NCBI GenBank assembly: GCA_036852015.1
Contig: JAANDG010000183.1
Span: 1 to 64,000, forward strand
Reading direction: 5' to 3'
From: Pelodera strongyloides
Taxonomy: Eukaryota > Nematoda > Chromadorea > Rhabditida > Rhabditidae
Length of the DNA: 64,000 nt
Part shown: piece after piece, positions 12,541 to 22,028 of the stretch
How positions within the stretch are numbered: the stretch's first letter is position 1
Layout: each line of letters starts with the position of its first letter
Notes under the pieces: generated by a model
Database searches by the model: none
The model's input: the letters and a program-made list of their open reading frames with translations, nothing else
Told to the model about the DNA's origin: nothing
Position numbers and translations under genes: made by a program

Positions 12541-12700
12541 CTCTTCTTTCTCTCTCTCACTCTCTCTCTCTCTCTCTTTATTTCTAACCCCCTCTCTATC
12601 TTCTAACATTTTTTTAACCCCCTCTCTATTTCTAAGATTTTTTTTGATTCACGAAATTGGGTGGTCCAATGGAGAGAGCGAGAGAGCAAAGTTGAAAGAG
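12541..12700. repeat. CT-rich repeat with a duplicated CCCCCTCTCTAT word
   Basis: CT microsatellite followed by two copies of AACCCCCTCTCTAT separated by about 30 bp, then GA-rich DNA. Simple-sequence region. Confidence 0.75.
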
Positions 12701-12999
12701 ACAGCATAATCTTTCTAGTTTTAAAGGAAATATATTTTGGTAACTCTACGGTTAAACTAAGATACTGCCTTTCTTTGCAGTAGCACCGTTAAACGTTAAA
12801 CTGCTCCTAAATCGAAGTCGCGTCTTAGGGTTTTCTTTGGTTGATGTTCTTTATTTGTATTGATTGTTAACCAATAAACCGTTATTATTATAATTCATAT
12901 TCATGAAAAACCACGATCAAAAGAAATGTAAAGCACTAGTTGCAGTCCCGCTTATCACACAATGTTATCGGCCATCGATAAAATTCCGCTAACAATACA

Positions 13000-13319
13000 A
13001 TGCCGCACAAAAAAAAGAGGAAAAAAACCCTGAAAACTTGCGGTACAACTTCCCGGATTGCCTTTCTAACGCTTACTTACACTTCATCAGAATATTTTCT
13101 TGGGGTGTCCAAGGTTGCCCAAAGGTGTTCATTTGGGTGTCAGGATGACCAAGTAAGTCCGTTTAAAAATTTAAAACTAGCACAATTCTTTAAACGTTTG
13201 TTATGGATAATAATTTATTTCCAGTTCATAAAAGGTGATAATACTGTAAATGGAAAATCAAAGAAAAGAGAAAACACTAGAGCCACTAAAGCCACTAAAA
13301 ATAACCGTACGGGTAAATA
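13000..13319 (+). CDS. Candidate 3'-terminal coding exons with one short intron
   Basis: A 72-bp intron with strong borders (CAA|GTAAGT at 13,153 and TTTCCAG ending at 13,224) splits an open frame. The downstream exon reads FIKGDNTVNGKSKKRENTRA and ends in a basic tail with stop at 13,317-13,319. AATAAA overlaps the stop and would serve as the poly(A) signal. The upstream part reads SSEYFLGVSKVAQRCSFGCQ. The intron length is a multiple of three and the frame stays open through it, so splicing is not forced. No family recognised and no upstream exon located. Confidence 0.3.
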
Positions 13320-13427
13320 AAAGCAAAACCGGGTGATAACGCATCATAACGCTTATGCGGAGTAGTTATACGTAGTATATATTCAGGAATTGGCTACCCA
13401 TTAATAGGTTATAGGTGCATGTGTTAT

Positions 13428-14552
13428 AATAATAATAATAATAATTTATTACGCACACATAAATGAGAAAAATATATGCAACGTACAGTTTTGTCGAGTA
13501 AAGCAACAGTCAACAGTAGCACAAATACAAAAATGAAGAATAAATAAAGTGACACATTATACAGAAATCTATGAAGCTAAGTGCGGAGTTTCCTCAATCA
13601 TAATAGAAGTTCTATGTACAAATGAATGCCTACGAACCATTTTAGTTGCTCTGGGAATAACGATCCTACTCCTGCCCCTACGGGAAGAGTAAGCAAAGGG
13701 TCTGAACTTGAACATTCTCTGCAAGCTCGCACCACATTTCCCAGCTAAAATTTTTCGTAGCATTTTAGCATCTGCTCTTTTTCTACGATTCACAAGTAAA
13801 TCTAATTTCAAAGCGTCATTTCTTACACTGGGAGGGGGCGTATCAGCATATCTAAGTAAATGAGATCGCATAAAAACACGCTTGGTAAACATTCGTTGAA
13901 TTCTTTCTAAGGCTAATTTGTCTCTCTGCTTGTACGGGTTAAATACAACGGAACCTGCTTCGAGAATAGACCTCACATATAAACAATAAGCTAGAACAAG
14001 GATCTTTGCTTTGTTAGTTTTTAGTGTACGAAAAAGGGCAAACATCCTCTTTCGAGCCTGGTTACAAATAAACGACACATGCCTAGAAAAACTAAGATTT
14101 TCGGTAATAAAAAAGCCTAAGTCCTTAACTTCAGTTACCTTCGAAATTACAGTACCATTGCAAATATAGTCTGGTTTGGGATTTCGAGCACCAATATATA
14201 GTGCTTGACACTTGTGAGGTGCCAACGGCAACTGAAAGCTAACCGACCACTCATAAACAAAGTCTATTGATTGTTGCAAGTGAACAACATCATTAGCTGA
14301 TTTGATTACTCTATAAATCTTAATATCATCAGCATACATGACAAAGTGAGTACCAGAATTTCGTAAAACCGAAGCAAGATCAGATGTAAAAAGAGAGAAC
14401 AGAATAGGACCAAGAACTGAACCTTGGGGCACACCACTAATACAGTTCATTACTTCTGAAGTGGAGTTTGCAGTTCTGACAAACATTTTTCTGTCCTCAA
14501 GCCAATTCTTGATCCAATGACATACTCGTGTACATATATGTAGATCGATCAC
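13428..14552 (-). mobile_element. 5'-truncated non-LTR (LINE) retrotransposon, CR1/Jockey-like
   Basis: The reverse-transcriptase ORF on the minus strand is followed by about 140 bp of 3' UTR ending in an (ATT)n tail at about 13,428-13,450, typical of CR1-type LINEs with microsatellite tails. The upstream half of the RT domain, the endonuclease and ORF1 are missing: an in-frame stop lies just above 14,590. This is a dead copy made by incomplete reverse transcription. Confidence 0.8.
13569..14552 (-). CDS. Reverse transcriptase fragment of a LINE, C-terminal part
   Basis: 327 codons. Near the N-terminus the fragment has WIKNWLEDRKMFV (just before RT block 3), then SGVPQGSVLGPILFSLF and the catalytic YADDIKIYR at about residues 73-81. 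These are the palm motifs of non-LTR reverse transcriptases. The thumb-like and C-terminal parts follow, with KDLGFFITENLSFSRHV and YVRSILEAGSVVFNPY, the segment that closes CR1/Jockey/Rex-type ORF2 proteins. RT blocks 0-2 and the APE endonuclease are absent. The remaining reading frame has no stop or frameshift, so the insertion is probably not very old. It cannot encode a working enzyme alone. The precise clade cannot be settled without a tree. Confidence 0.9.
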   Translation of the reverse strand: MIDLHICTRVCHWIKNWLEDRKMFVRTANSTSEVMNCISGVPQGSVLGPILFSLFTSDLASVLRNSGTHFVMYADDIKIYRVIKSANDVVHLQQSIDFVYEWSVSFQLPLAPHKCQALYIGARNPKPDYICNGTVISKVTEVKDLGFFITENLSFSRHVSFICNQARKRMFALFRTLKTNKAKILVLAYCLYVRSILEAGSVVFNPYKQRDKLALERIQRMFTKRVFMRSHLLRYADTPPPSVRNDALKLDLLVNRRKRADAKMLRKILAGKCGASLQRMFKFRPFAYSSRRGRSRIVIPRATKMVRRHSFVHRTSIMIEETPHLAS

Positions 14553-15528
14553 ACAAAGGTTGCTGAAGGAACCGTTGGGGAAAATATTTTAAGCTTTATG
14601 GTTATTTGCTACAGAATGCTAAACTTAGCCTTACTATCGTAAAGCAACAACGATAAACTTTACAACCTACATCATCAGGTAGGAGGAAAATAGTCAAACC
14701 ACTGGGAACTAGTTCCTTGAAAACCACTTGCTCAAATAATCCACAGCCGCAATATATGTACAAACCTGTATCCGGAGCAGTTTTGGAGGATTTTGTGCTA
14801 TTTCCGTGTCGTATACAATTTCAGCGCTCGACTATATAAAAATAGTTAGTTAAACAAGTACATGCGAATTTCTTTACCAAAAGCAAACACATACATGCGC
14901 GTTGCATAAGCAACATAGCGTGAGTTGTTTTCTTTTGGCCTTCATTTCGATAAAATTCAAGGAGAGTGGCCATTTTAGAACCCAGTGTTTCCCGCAGTAG
15001 TGCCAGAAGCGCGCGAAATGGGAGCGAGCCGTTTTGGTTGCAATGTCGTCGATTCCTAGCTCCGAGACAATGAGCAGCTCTACTGCAGCTTTCACTTTCA
15101 CCGCCCTCACAATCAGTCACGTGTTCAACCACAGATAGAAATAAATAATATTTTTTGGCCCTATAACAATCTGTTTAAAGTTTAAAGGGTCGGGGTCACG
15201 AGAAAACACCCTTTTATTAGTTTACCATAACACTCCGGTTTCCATACGAGTTCACATATGGGAATATTTGTGACTGATCTGAAACCGTAACCATAACGTA
15301 CACGACCATGTAATAAAAATTTATCAACTTATTTACAAAAAAAATAATGTACTGCTAAGCAGCATATGATGCACATGTATCGATGGATCTATTTTATACA
15401 CATATAAAATGGTAGAGTAGGTTAATTAAAACATTTAATTCAAACTTTAAACTTTCAGTAAATCCGTGATTTCATCAAAGGCAATGTATCTTATGCACCT
15501 TTACTATTAAATACTGTTGCAAATTGTG
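14553..15528. other. No supported gene
   Basis: AT-rich DNA with a moderately GC-rich patch at 14,990-15,120. Its minus-strand ORFs of 78-103 codons overlap each other and show no motif. A solitary TTAAAGGGTCGGGGTCACG at about 15,183 resembles one MITE end, but its partner was not seen. Confidence 0.4.
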
Positions 15529-15680
15529 TTAAAGCGAAATACCGGCCGGTTTTTGAAACGCATCGAGTAGAGTAGTCTACCAGCATTCTTATGCAGCTTA
15601 TGGAACATGAATTAGAATAAAAACTAGACCCGAATTAGACCCCACTTCGCATAAATGCAGAGGAATGCAAGTAAAGCGTT
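15529..15680. mobile_element. MITE family 1, left half only
   Basis: Starts TTAAAGCGAAATACCGGCCGG and matches the long subtype at 57,717-57,901, including AGACCCCACTTCGCATAAAT, then loses similarity after GGAATGCAAGTA. A decayed right end with TTTCAAAAACGAGAAATCGC occurs at about 16,105-16,130, so the copy may have been split by about 430 bp of inserted DNA. Confidence 0.65.
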
Positions 15681-16145
15681 TTTTCTTTAACTCCCGCACG
15701 TTGGCGTGTGTGAGGTAGTTGGTACGTTGGTACGTTGGTAGCTACCGTACTTTCAGGTCCGGTACAAGCCTAAGTCTAAGCCTAAGGCTGCACATTCCAT
15801 GTTACCATCTCCGTTTCATCTGCGCAAAATGCGCGTCCTGACTTTTCCAGCTTGATGCTTTATCGATTGATCGTAGGGATCGATTTTTCTCATAATAAAG
15901 GGTGCCGAGCACGGAAGAGGAGAATACAATGGTCTTTTCCAGGATTGCCTAAAATATACGATTAAAAATAAAGCTTGATAACAGCCGTTGATTGAAAGTT
16001 GAAGAACTGCATTCCGCCTGACAATAAGTTATATGCAAATGTAATAAAAAAATCGAGCTCATTCATCTTATGTAAATAAGTATGAATGCAATTGTCCAAG
16101 GTACGTTTCAAAAACGAGAAATCGCTAGAGATCCATTGATTTATT

Positions 16146-16284
16146 ATGGGGTTTGCAAGTTGACCGCATCTTGGAACTACACGAGATATTCTTTAATTTT
16201 TTATATTAAATATGCAGGTTTCGTGCAGTAATACGGTATTGACAGAATCACACCGGGTTCTCTTTTGAATACTTGCAAACCCCA
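16146..16284. mobile_element. TA-type palindromic MITE (ATGGGGTTT family)
   Basis: 139 bp. It begins ATGGGGTTTGCAAGT and ends with the inverse ACTTGCAAACCCCAT, followed by TA. The inner TTGGAACTACACGAGA and GACAGAATCACACCG are shared with copies at 24,442-24,604 and 46,509-46,658. Tc1/mariner-type MITEs duplicate TA. It lies within the last exon of the Sre-like gene and supplies that protein's final codons. Confidence 0.85.
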
Positions 16285-19200
16285 TTAGAATAACGTAGCG
16301 GGGTCGGACCAAAGTGTAATCGCTCACCACATCAGCGTAATTGAGATAAGGGCTCCAGAAACCCAATAATATCCCTTCTTCCTCGGTCATCGTGGTTAAT
16401 AAATAAAGAATCGCCAGAATTATCCAAGTAAGCAATTCATTAATGGCAACGCCGATGAGCACTTTAGTCCAGAGAAGATTCTCGGTATTTTGGTATCTGA
16501 AAGAGAACTACGTCTTAAAGCGAAATACTGGCCGGTTTCTGAAACGCATCGTGGACAACTGAATCCTTACATATTTATGCTGATTTACTCGAATTTAGCT
16601 CGATTTTGTATTCTAATTTATGTTCATTTGCATAAGATGCGTAAGAATGTTGGTGTAAGATGCGTAAGAATGTTTTGCACATACTTTCCAGCCCGTCCGG
16701 CAAGCTTCCGGCATCAAATTTACATAGGACGCATAGGATAAGCGTATCATATGCGAATCTCCCAAAGTAGGAATACTGCTTTAAAATGTGCGCCCTCATT
16801 AGAGTCACGACTGCCTACCGTTCCGACAGCGAGCGTCCGAAACGTGTATTGAATGCCCGTCGGTTCTTACGGTAGAGAATGGCTGTCTCCTGTAAATACG
16901 GATCTTTGATCCAACATGTTTCAGCCGAAAACTAAACAAATCCTGCGGTTACGCTCGGAATCTAAGCTCTGCTCTTACTTATTGGCTTATGTAGTTCGAG
17001 GTTCGAGGCTCCATGAATTTTCTGGTTATGCTGATTATTCAAGTTGCTAAAATAATGTTTTAGTTACTCCTGGCCTGGTTAGCTGCCTTGTTATTTTCAT
17101 TTCAACTTCCCAGATGAAAGAAGTGCGAAATTGTAGTGAGCGCGTCACTACTCACAACCAAACCCTAAACTTTACTTTAAAGTCTAAAAGGTGGACGAAA
17201 CGGAAGCTACCCCCAATCAGAAGTTTGCCTAATTTTAAAGCAAAATACCGGCCGGCTTTGTAAAAAACATCGTGGACAGCTGAATTCTTATGTATTTTTA
17301 TGCTAAGTTGCTCGAATTTAGCTCGATTTTTTTATTCTAATTCATGAGCATTTGATAATAGCTGATGGATACAAGATGCGTTTCAAAAACCAACCGGATT
17401 CCGCTTTAAGTTATATTAAAAATAAAACTAACCACTAGAAATCCAAGAGCAACAATGACACATATTAGACTGTTAAAGAAATCAATATGCGGAACTGAAA
17501 AAAAAGGAAATTGTAAATACACGTAGAACTTTATCGGATGAGTATATTTTCAAGACGAGTATATTTCTCAAGTTATTTGTTATTTGTTAGTTATTCGTAG
17601 GAAAACAATGTTTAAAGGGTCAGGCCCATTTCAGGTAACCCCTATTTTTGATGGTTCCATCTGATTCTCCGTCTCAAATATAGTATTATGCATTTTCTCC
17701 AATTTTAATGCGCAATATTCGCTCAGTGTTCAGCATTTTTATTGGGCAACATTCGCGCAGCAATTTACGATAGACAGGCATACCCAACAATTTATCGCAG
17801 TTGTCACGCCATTCGCGCTCATTGGCCAGTTCGCTATATTGGGCGTGGAAATTGCGTAATTGGCCAATCAGCGCGAATGGGCGTGACGACAGTGGTAGAT
17901 TGTTGCGTATGATTGGCTATGGTAAATTGCTGGTAACTGCTTGAATGTTGGGCCTAAAAATGGGAAAAAATGACTTCCTACTATTTTTGAGACGGAGAAT
18001 CGGATGGAGTCATCAAAAAAGGGGTTACCTGAAATGGGCCTTGCATTTAAAGTTTGAATTCAGCAACGTTACTGGCGTAACTTGCTATACACGTTAAGAC
18101 ACATAATTTTTGGAGAAATTTACACTTACCTAATTGCATATAGTAGACATAAGAGTGGAATACTGATACACAACTCTGAAAAAAATAGGTATTGGTTATG
18201 TTCTGTAGGAAAAGAAAAACACATATCAAGAGAAATACAAAAGCGAAGTTGACCGTTCAAAATAAAAAAGTTGCAAAATTCCTACCGGGGTCAAGATTAT
18301 CGTTACGCAAAGCACACCGCTTGGCTTGTATCGTTCATAATTTCGCGCCCAAATTGTAGCAATACACCTGAAATCACTGACAAACTACATAACGGAAAGT
18401 TACAGCATGACATCTTAGTGGTCCACATTGTGGAAATTATGACTCTGCGCTGTACATACGCCAACTACGCGAAGCTCGGCGAGCGCGCGGCGAAGAAAAG
18501 AGGTCCGCCCAGTCTTCGCCTGGCTCTCGCCTGGAACGCCCAAAAAAAGGGGCGTTCACCGACTGGATGAAAATGTGAAATCTATGCAGAAACAGATATA
18601 AGGGGGCGCGGTGCTTTCGCTCCATCTTCGCCCGATTTTCGTGGAAGGGTAGTCAGCAGTCAGTGCGCTCGCACGGACCAGGCGAGAGTCCGGGAAGACT
18701 GCGCGAGCCCCCTTTTTTGGCCGCGCACCAACCGTGTTACTCCAGTGCACAAGATTAATAAAACAAATGACGTCTATGCACATTTTCTCGCGAAATAGGC
18801 GCCGGTCGACCATCAGTGGCGTAGCTTTTTAGCGCAGAATCTGCGCGAATTTAGGTTCTTATATGAATAACAGCAATTTTTAGTTTTCCGCCGGCTTACA
18901 TATAAAGATAAAGATAAAGATAAAGTGTACCGGGTTATATCAACCGAATCCACAGAAACGGTGCACCGGGGTCCGGTTCATTTCTGAAGCCGGACGAACT
19001 GGCCTTTGAACTTCCCGGAGGCCAATTTTCTCGGGAAGCCGATTTATCTCCGCCGGTTTTACCCGGCTACCAACTTTTACACCTTTGGTGAGGTGAAGGG
19101 GCTCCGGGCCGGGCTCGAACCAGCGACCGGTGGCGTGGAACAAGGCGCTTGCCACTGCGCCACGCCCCCCTCTACATATGTATTTTATAAAAAAATATCG

Positions 19201-20016
19201 AAGACTGCTGCAAACCAACCAACCTTTCTATTGTAAATAAAAGCATGGTGAATGCGTACGCGTTTACGCCAAATAAATACGAGACAGATGTCCACAACTA
19301 AAATGAAATTTTAAAGCGGTACAGAACGTGGTTTAAAATACGTTTGGTGTAAGTAGTCCCTTTTCGCCACTTGTTAAAATAAGTGCACTCGCATTTTATT
19401 ATTATATAAATTGGGAAGGTACGCTTCAGACGTTTCGTATATGTTTGCTGTATGATCATTTTGTATGTAGGATCGTAGGATCGCCTGACGCCTGAGTAGT
19501 CTTCTTGGGCGGCAGTCGCCGGCTGGCATTAAATAAAATTCATAAAACATACCATAAGATCTTGACGAAATTGAATCATTGAATAGGTAAAGGACAATAA
19601 AGACGCGCCCACGCATATACCCGATAAGCAACCCGAGATAATCAAACATCTGCAAACAATGACAGTATTTTCTGGAATAATTAACTGAAAAACATAAAAT
19701 GGTGCTTCTTTGGCGTAAAATGGTGCATAAAATAGTGTCATAAACTTGCTAGTTTTCAGTTATATTTTGTGAACAATAGTGGATTGCCTTTCTAAATGTA
19801 CCAACAAGAGGGCAGGGAAAATACAACACGTTATAACACGCTAAGTTACGGCGAAGCGGCAGAAAACATAATAACCTACTTGAAATTTTTATGGATTAAT
19901 TTCGCTCTAGTCGTGCAAATGTATATGAGAAGTAGTGCCAATATAATTGCGGTCGTGCACAGAAAACCTCGGAAAATCATAAACCACAAAGGTGGCAATA
20001 CTGCAGCAGAACCCAT
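16193..20016 (-). CDS. Sre-like nematode chemoreceptor (8-exon model)
   Basis: Model exons (minus): 20,016-19,880; 19,748-19,553; 19,484-19,423 (weak); 18,367-18,286; 18,175-18,130; 17,494-17,433; 16,889-16,819; 16,496-16,193. All splice phases agree and the sum is 960 nt (319 aa). Seen in the protein: a first membrane segment LCTTAIILALLLIYI followed by KLIHKNF at residues 40-45; the TM3/loop motif EACIATIWARNYERYKPSG from 131; a basic third loop AILYRKNRRAFNTRFGRSL; LSERYQNTEN at 216-225; then TM6 NELLTWIILAILYLL. The (H)KN, E..(I/F)AT...YE and RYQ..EN patterns are hallmarks of the Sre/Sra-type serpentine receptors of ciliated sensory neurons. ATG directly follows TTTTCAG, as for a trans-spliced first exon. 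Odd points: the third exon is not hydrophobic, so part of TM3 may be wrong or lost, and about 30 C-terminal residues come from the MITE at 16,146-16,284. It could be a recent pseudogene. Confidence 0.7.
16516..16651. mobile_element. MITE family 1, 3'-truncated, in the penultimate Sre intron
   Basis: Begins TTAAAGCGAAATACTGGCCGG and keeps the core AGCTCGATTTTGTATTC, then ends in a short duplication of TAAGATGCGTAAGAATGTT without the right terminus. Confidence 0.7.
17235..17409. mobile_element. MITE family 1 copy in an Sre intron, TTAA flanks
   Basis: 175 bp, TTAAAGCAAAATACCGGCCGG to CCGGATTCCGCTTTAA, with mismatches at both ends. It lies between the exons at 16,819-16,889 and 17,433-17,494. 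Confidence 0.8.
17612..18050. mobile_element. GGGTCAGGCCC-family fold-back MITE, TTAA flanks
   Basis: 439 bp, TTAAAGGGTCAGGCCCATTT to AAATGGGCC...TTTAA. Inner palindromic GC-rich words (TTGGGCGTGG, CGCGAATGGGCGTG) match the copy at 60,935-61,352. It lies in the intron between Sre exons 17,433-17,494 and 18,130-18,175. Confidence 0.9.
18440..18830. repeat. GC-rich repeat block with inverted segments
   Basis: GC content rises sharply. AGTCTTCGCCTGGCTCTCGCC is echoed inverted by GGCGAGAGTCCGGGAAGACT, and GGCGTTC words recur. The part CCATCTTCGCCCGATTTTCG resembles 54,180-54,215 (CGATCTTCGCCCGGCTTTTTT), so this is a dispersed repeat. ORFs here on both strands are regarded as shadows. It lies inside a large Sre intron. 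Confidence 0.6.
18901..19170 (-). mobile_element. tRNA-derived SINE with (TTTATC)n tail
   Basis: Read on the minus strand, the head at 19,170-19,099 contains an A box (TGGCGCAGTGG) with a perfectly paired GCGC D-stem and a B box in GCTGG-TTCGAGC-CCGGC. The acceptor ends do not pair, as in tRNA-derived SINEs rather than real tRNAs. A GC-rich body follows, and the element ends in a short (TTTATC)n tail at 18,925-18,904. Transcription would be by Pol III from the internal boxes; mobilisation would need a partner LINE. It sits within an intron of the Sre-like gene. Confidence 0.75.
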
Positions 20017-20080
20017 CTGAAAAGATTTTATTATTATTGTTATTGACAATGCGGCGCTTTATAAAATTCTAAATATTATA

Positions 20081-20118
20081 TTATATTATATTATATTATT
20101 ATTATTTATATTAAATAA
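20081..20118. repeat. (TATTA)n microsatellite
   Basis: Repeated TATTA/TTA units upstream of the Sre-like gene's first exon. Simple repeat. Confidence 0.85.
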
Positions 20119-20407
20119 TACATGTATTACACATTTATTCAAAAAATTTTGTCGGGGCTTAAAAGGCAGATTTCAGATCACATCACACAGAACTGTTTGC
20201 TTCGGCAAATAAAAAGTTGCAGAACATAGTCTGTACCACTTTCACATACATTTGAAGCTTTATATGAGATCAAAATTGTTCCTTTTATAGTGCAAACCCT
20301 TCCACTAATGAACCCGGTTAATTGAGCGTGAGACAAAAGGCTAATTTCAGCTAAACATTTATTTTTGGTTATTAAAATTCTTTTGATTCTAATGATATAT
20401 GAATCAG

Positions 20408-20681
20408 ATGCGGTATGCAAATAAGCTACTGTTTGGTAAGATATTTTTTGCTTTCAAACTATTTTGTAATTATATTTTTTTGGTTTGTTGTGGCAGTTTT
20501 ATTATGGCTACAATTATGCTGGAATCTAAACCATGAGAAAAAAACATTGCTCCAGCGCTCAAAACATAGAATTATTATAATTTATAATTGTCTCTCCCTT
20601 CTTAGGGGTGTTCAAACATTCATCGTTTCAGAAACACTACCAATGTTTCGAACGATGCAAATGAACCCCTTTATTTCCTGA
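20408..20681 (+). CDS. Candidate small secreted protein, two exons
   Basis: Exon 1 (20,408-20,435) starts with ATG directly after TCAG and ends at G|GTAAGA. A 61-bp intron ends in TGTGGCAG, and exon 2 (20,497-20,681) stays open to a stop. The product would be 70 aa with a signal-like start MRYANKLLFVLLWLQLCWN and a basic rest (HEKKTLLQRSKHR). The short intron is typical of nematodes. No family recognised and exon 1 is tiny, so chance assembly is possible. Confidence 0.3.
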
Positions 20682-21917
20682 AAGCGCCAATAATCTGTTA
20701 AAGGGATGTGTCGCCGGAACGTTTGTGTCTGTAGACCAACCGTATCTTACAAGTATCCAATATGCGTTACCGAGACGGTACCGATGAGGTTATAGGTATA
20801 AAACAAGCCAATGCGATCAAGCATATGTTTTGCCACTTTATTTTACAGTGTTGTCAGGAAAACGCTTCAAACGCACGCAATAACTTAGTTCAAACGCAAG
20901 ATAATTAACTTGAAACATGTATACATAATACATACCATATCCACAAAGCCATCTATAATCATAGCGAAGAGTGAGAGTACTGTATATGTTCTACCCTTTT
21001 TATTCTGATATGTGCGGAAGAGCCGGCGTTATATAATATACATGAAGAAGAGGTGCATTACTTATACATGCAAGAATTGTTCATGCGATTTGTTCTTAGA
21101 TTATTAATTAATTCACATGGATGGACAGGATTAAGGGGCCATATTTGTTGAATCTGTTCGTAATATTCGTTTATTATTCGCATTGTGAAATAAATCGCAC
21201 AACGACAGAAACCGGAAAGTACAGTTTTATATATGAAGTTCTTTTATAGAATTCTTCTGCGCAATTACACTTTGCTCACTACGTGAATCAAGAATGTACA
21301 CAACAAGAAATTCAAAATCATGATGTCTAATTGAGTTTTAAGGTTTCAAGAAATCACACATCGAACACAGTTTCCGAAACAGGTATATTTTACGTTTACG
21401 AAATGATCATCAAGAATGTATCACTTGTAACATGTTCATTTACCAAATCCCCAAGGAAGTCTAATGTTGTTGATGAGCAATTTCGCATTTCAATTGTTAT
21501 AGAAAGCTGTGAGATAGCCGGTTTTGAACCGTATGCCGGCCGCTGCATTTCGACGTAGTGTATGCAACTTACTGCGCGACTACTGTGCGATTATTAGAAC
21601 TGATTGATTTGCACACAAACTATAAAATTCGGTTGTCCTAAATACTTTTCAAAAACCGGCCGTTGTATCGCTCTGAATAATATGGAAGTCACGAAACCTA
21701 CATAGATAACGAGGATAGGAACCTCTACACTACACGTTGGAGCCGCCTATGGTACCACCGACCCCATTCAAATTAGACAATGATATAAATTTCTCGTGTT
21801 ACATCTTTAAGATTATGTCAATGGCTTTTGCTTCTCTTAGTCATCAAGTATACGGCTCTTTCAGCCGTAAATTATTAAATCATTTACGCCACACTTGTTC
21901 CATATTTTTTATTTCAG

Positions 21918-22028
21918 AAACAGTTCTACAGCTTACTGACTTATGAAAAGTACAAAATTGTTCAAAATATTATGAGGTCAAACTCGAAACGTTCTAATTT
22001 TTTGTGCTTTATTTATAGTAAATTGTAA
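21918..22028 (+). CDS. Candidate terminal exon, unrecognised
   Basis: After a good acceptor (TTTTTTATTTCAG) the frame is open for 36 codons to a stop: KQFYSLLTYEKYKIVQNIMR and a basic tail. A possible upstream exon at about 21,810-21,850 ends in CAA|GTATAC. Nothing else supports it. Confidence 0.2.
   Translation, partial: KQFYSLLTYEKYKIVQNIMRSNSKRSNFLCFIYSKL

Noticed and set aside
14655..14695. Second hammerhead-like CATCATCAGG motif
   Set aside because: The GAAAC part is missing on the complementary strand, so the core is incomplete.
14821..15132. 103-codon minus ORF upstream of the LINE
   Set aside because: Not homologous to RT, endonuclease or ORF1, and a stop separates it from the RT frame.
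19553..19671. Alternative acceptor for the second Sre exon giving YCHCLQMFDYLGLL
   Set aside because: Its frame cannot be joined in phase to the later exons. The longer exon from 19,748 fits both neighbours and gives HKNF continuing into hydrophobic sequence.
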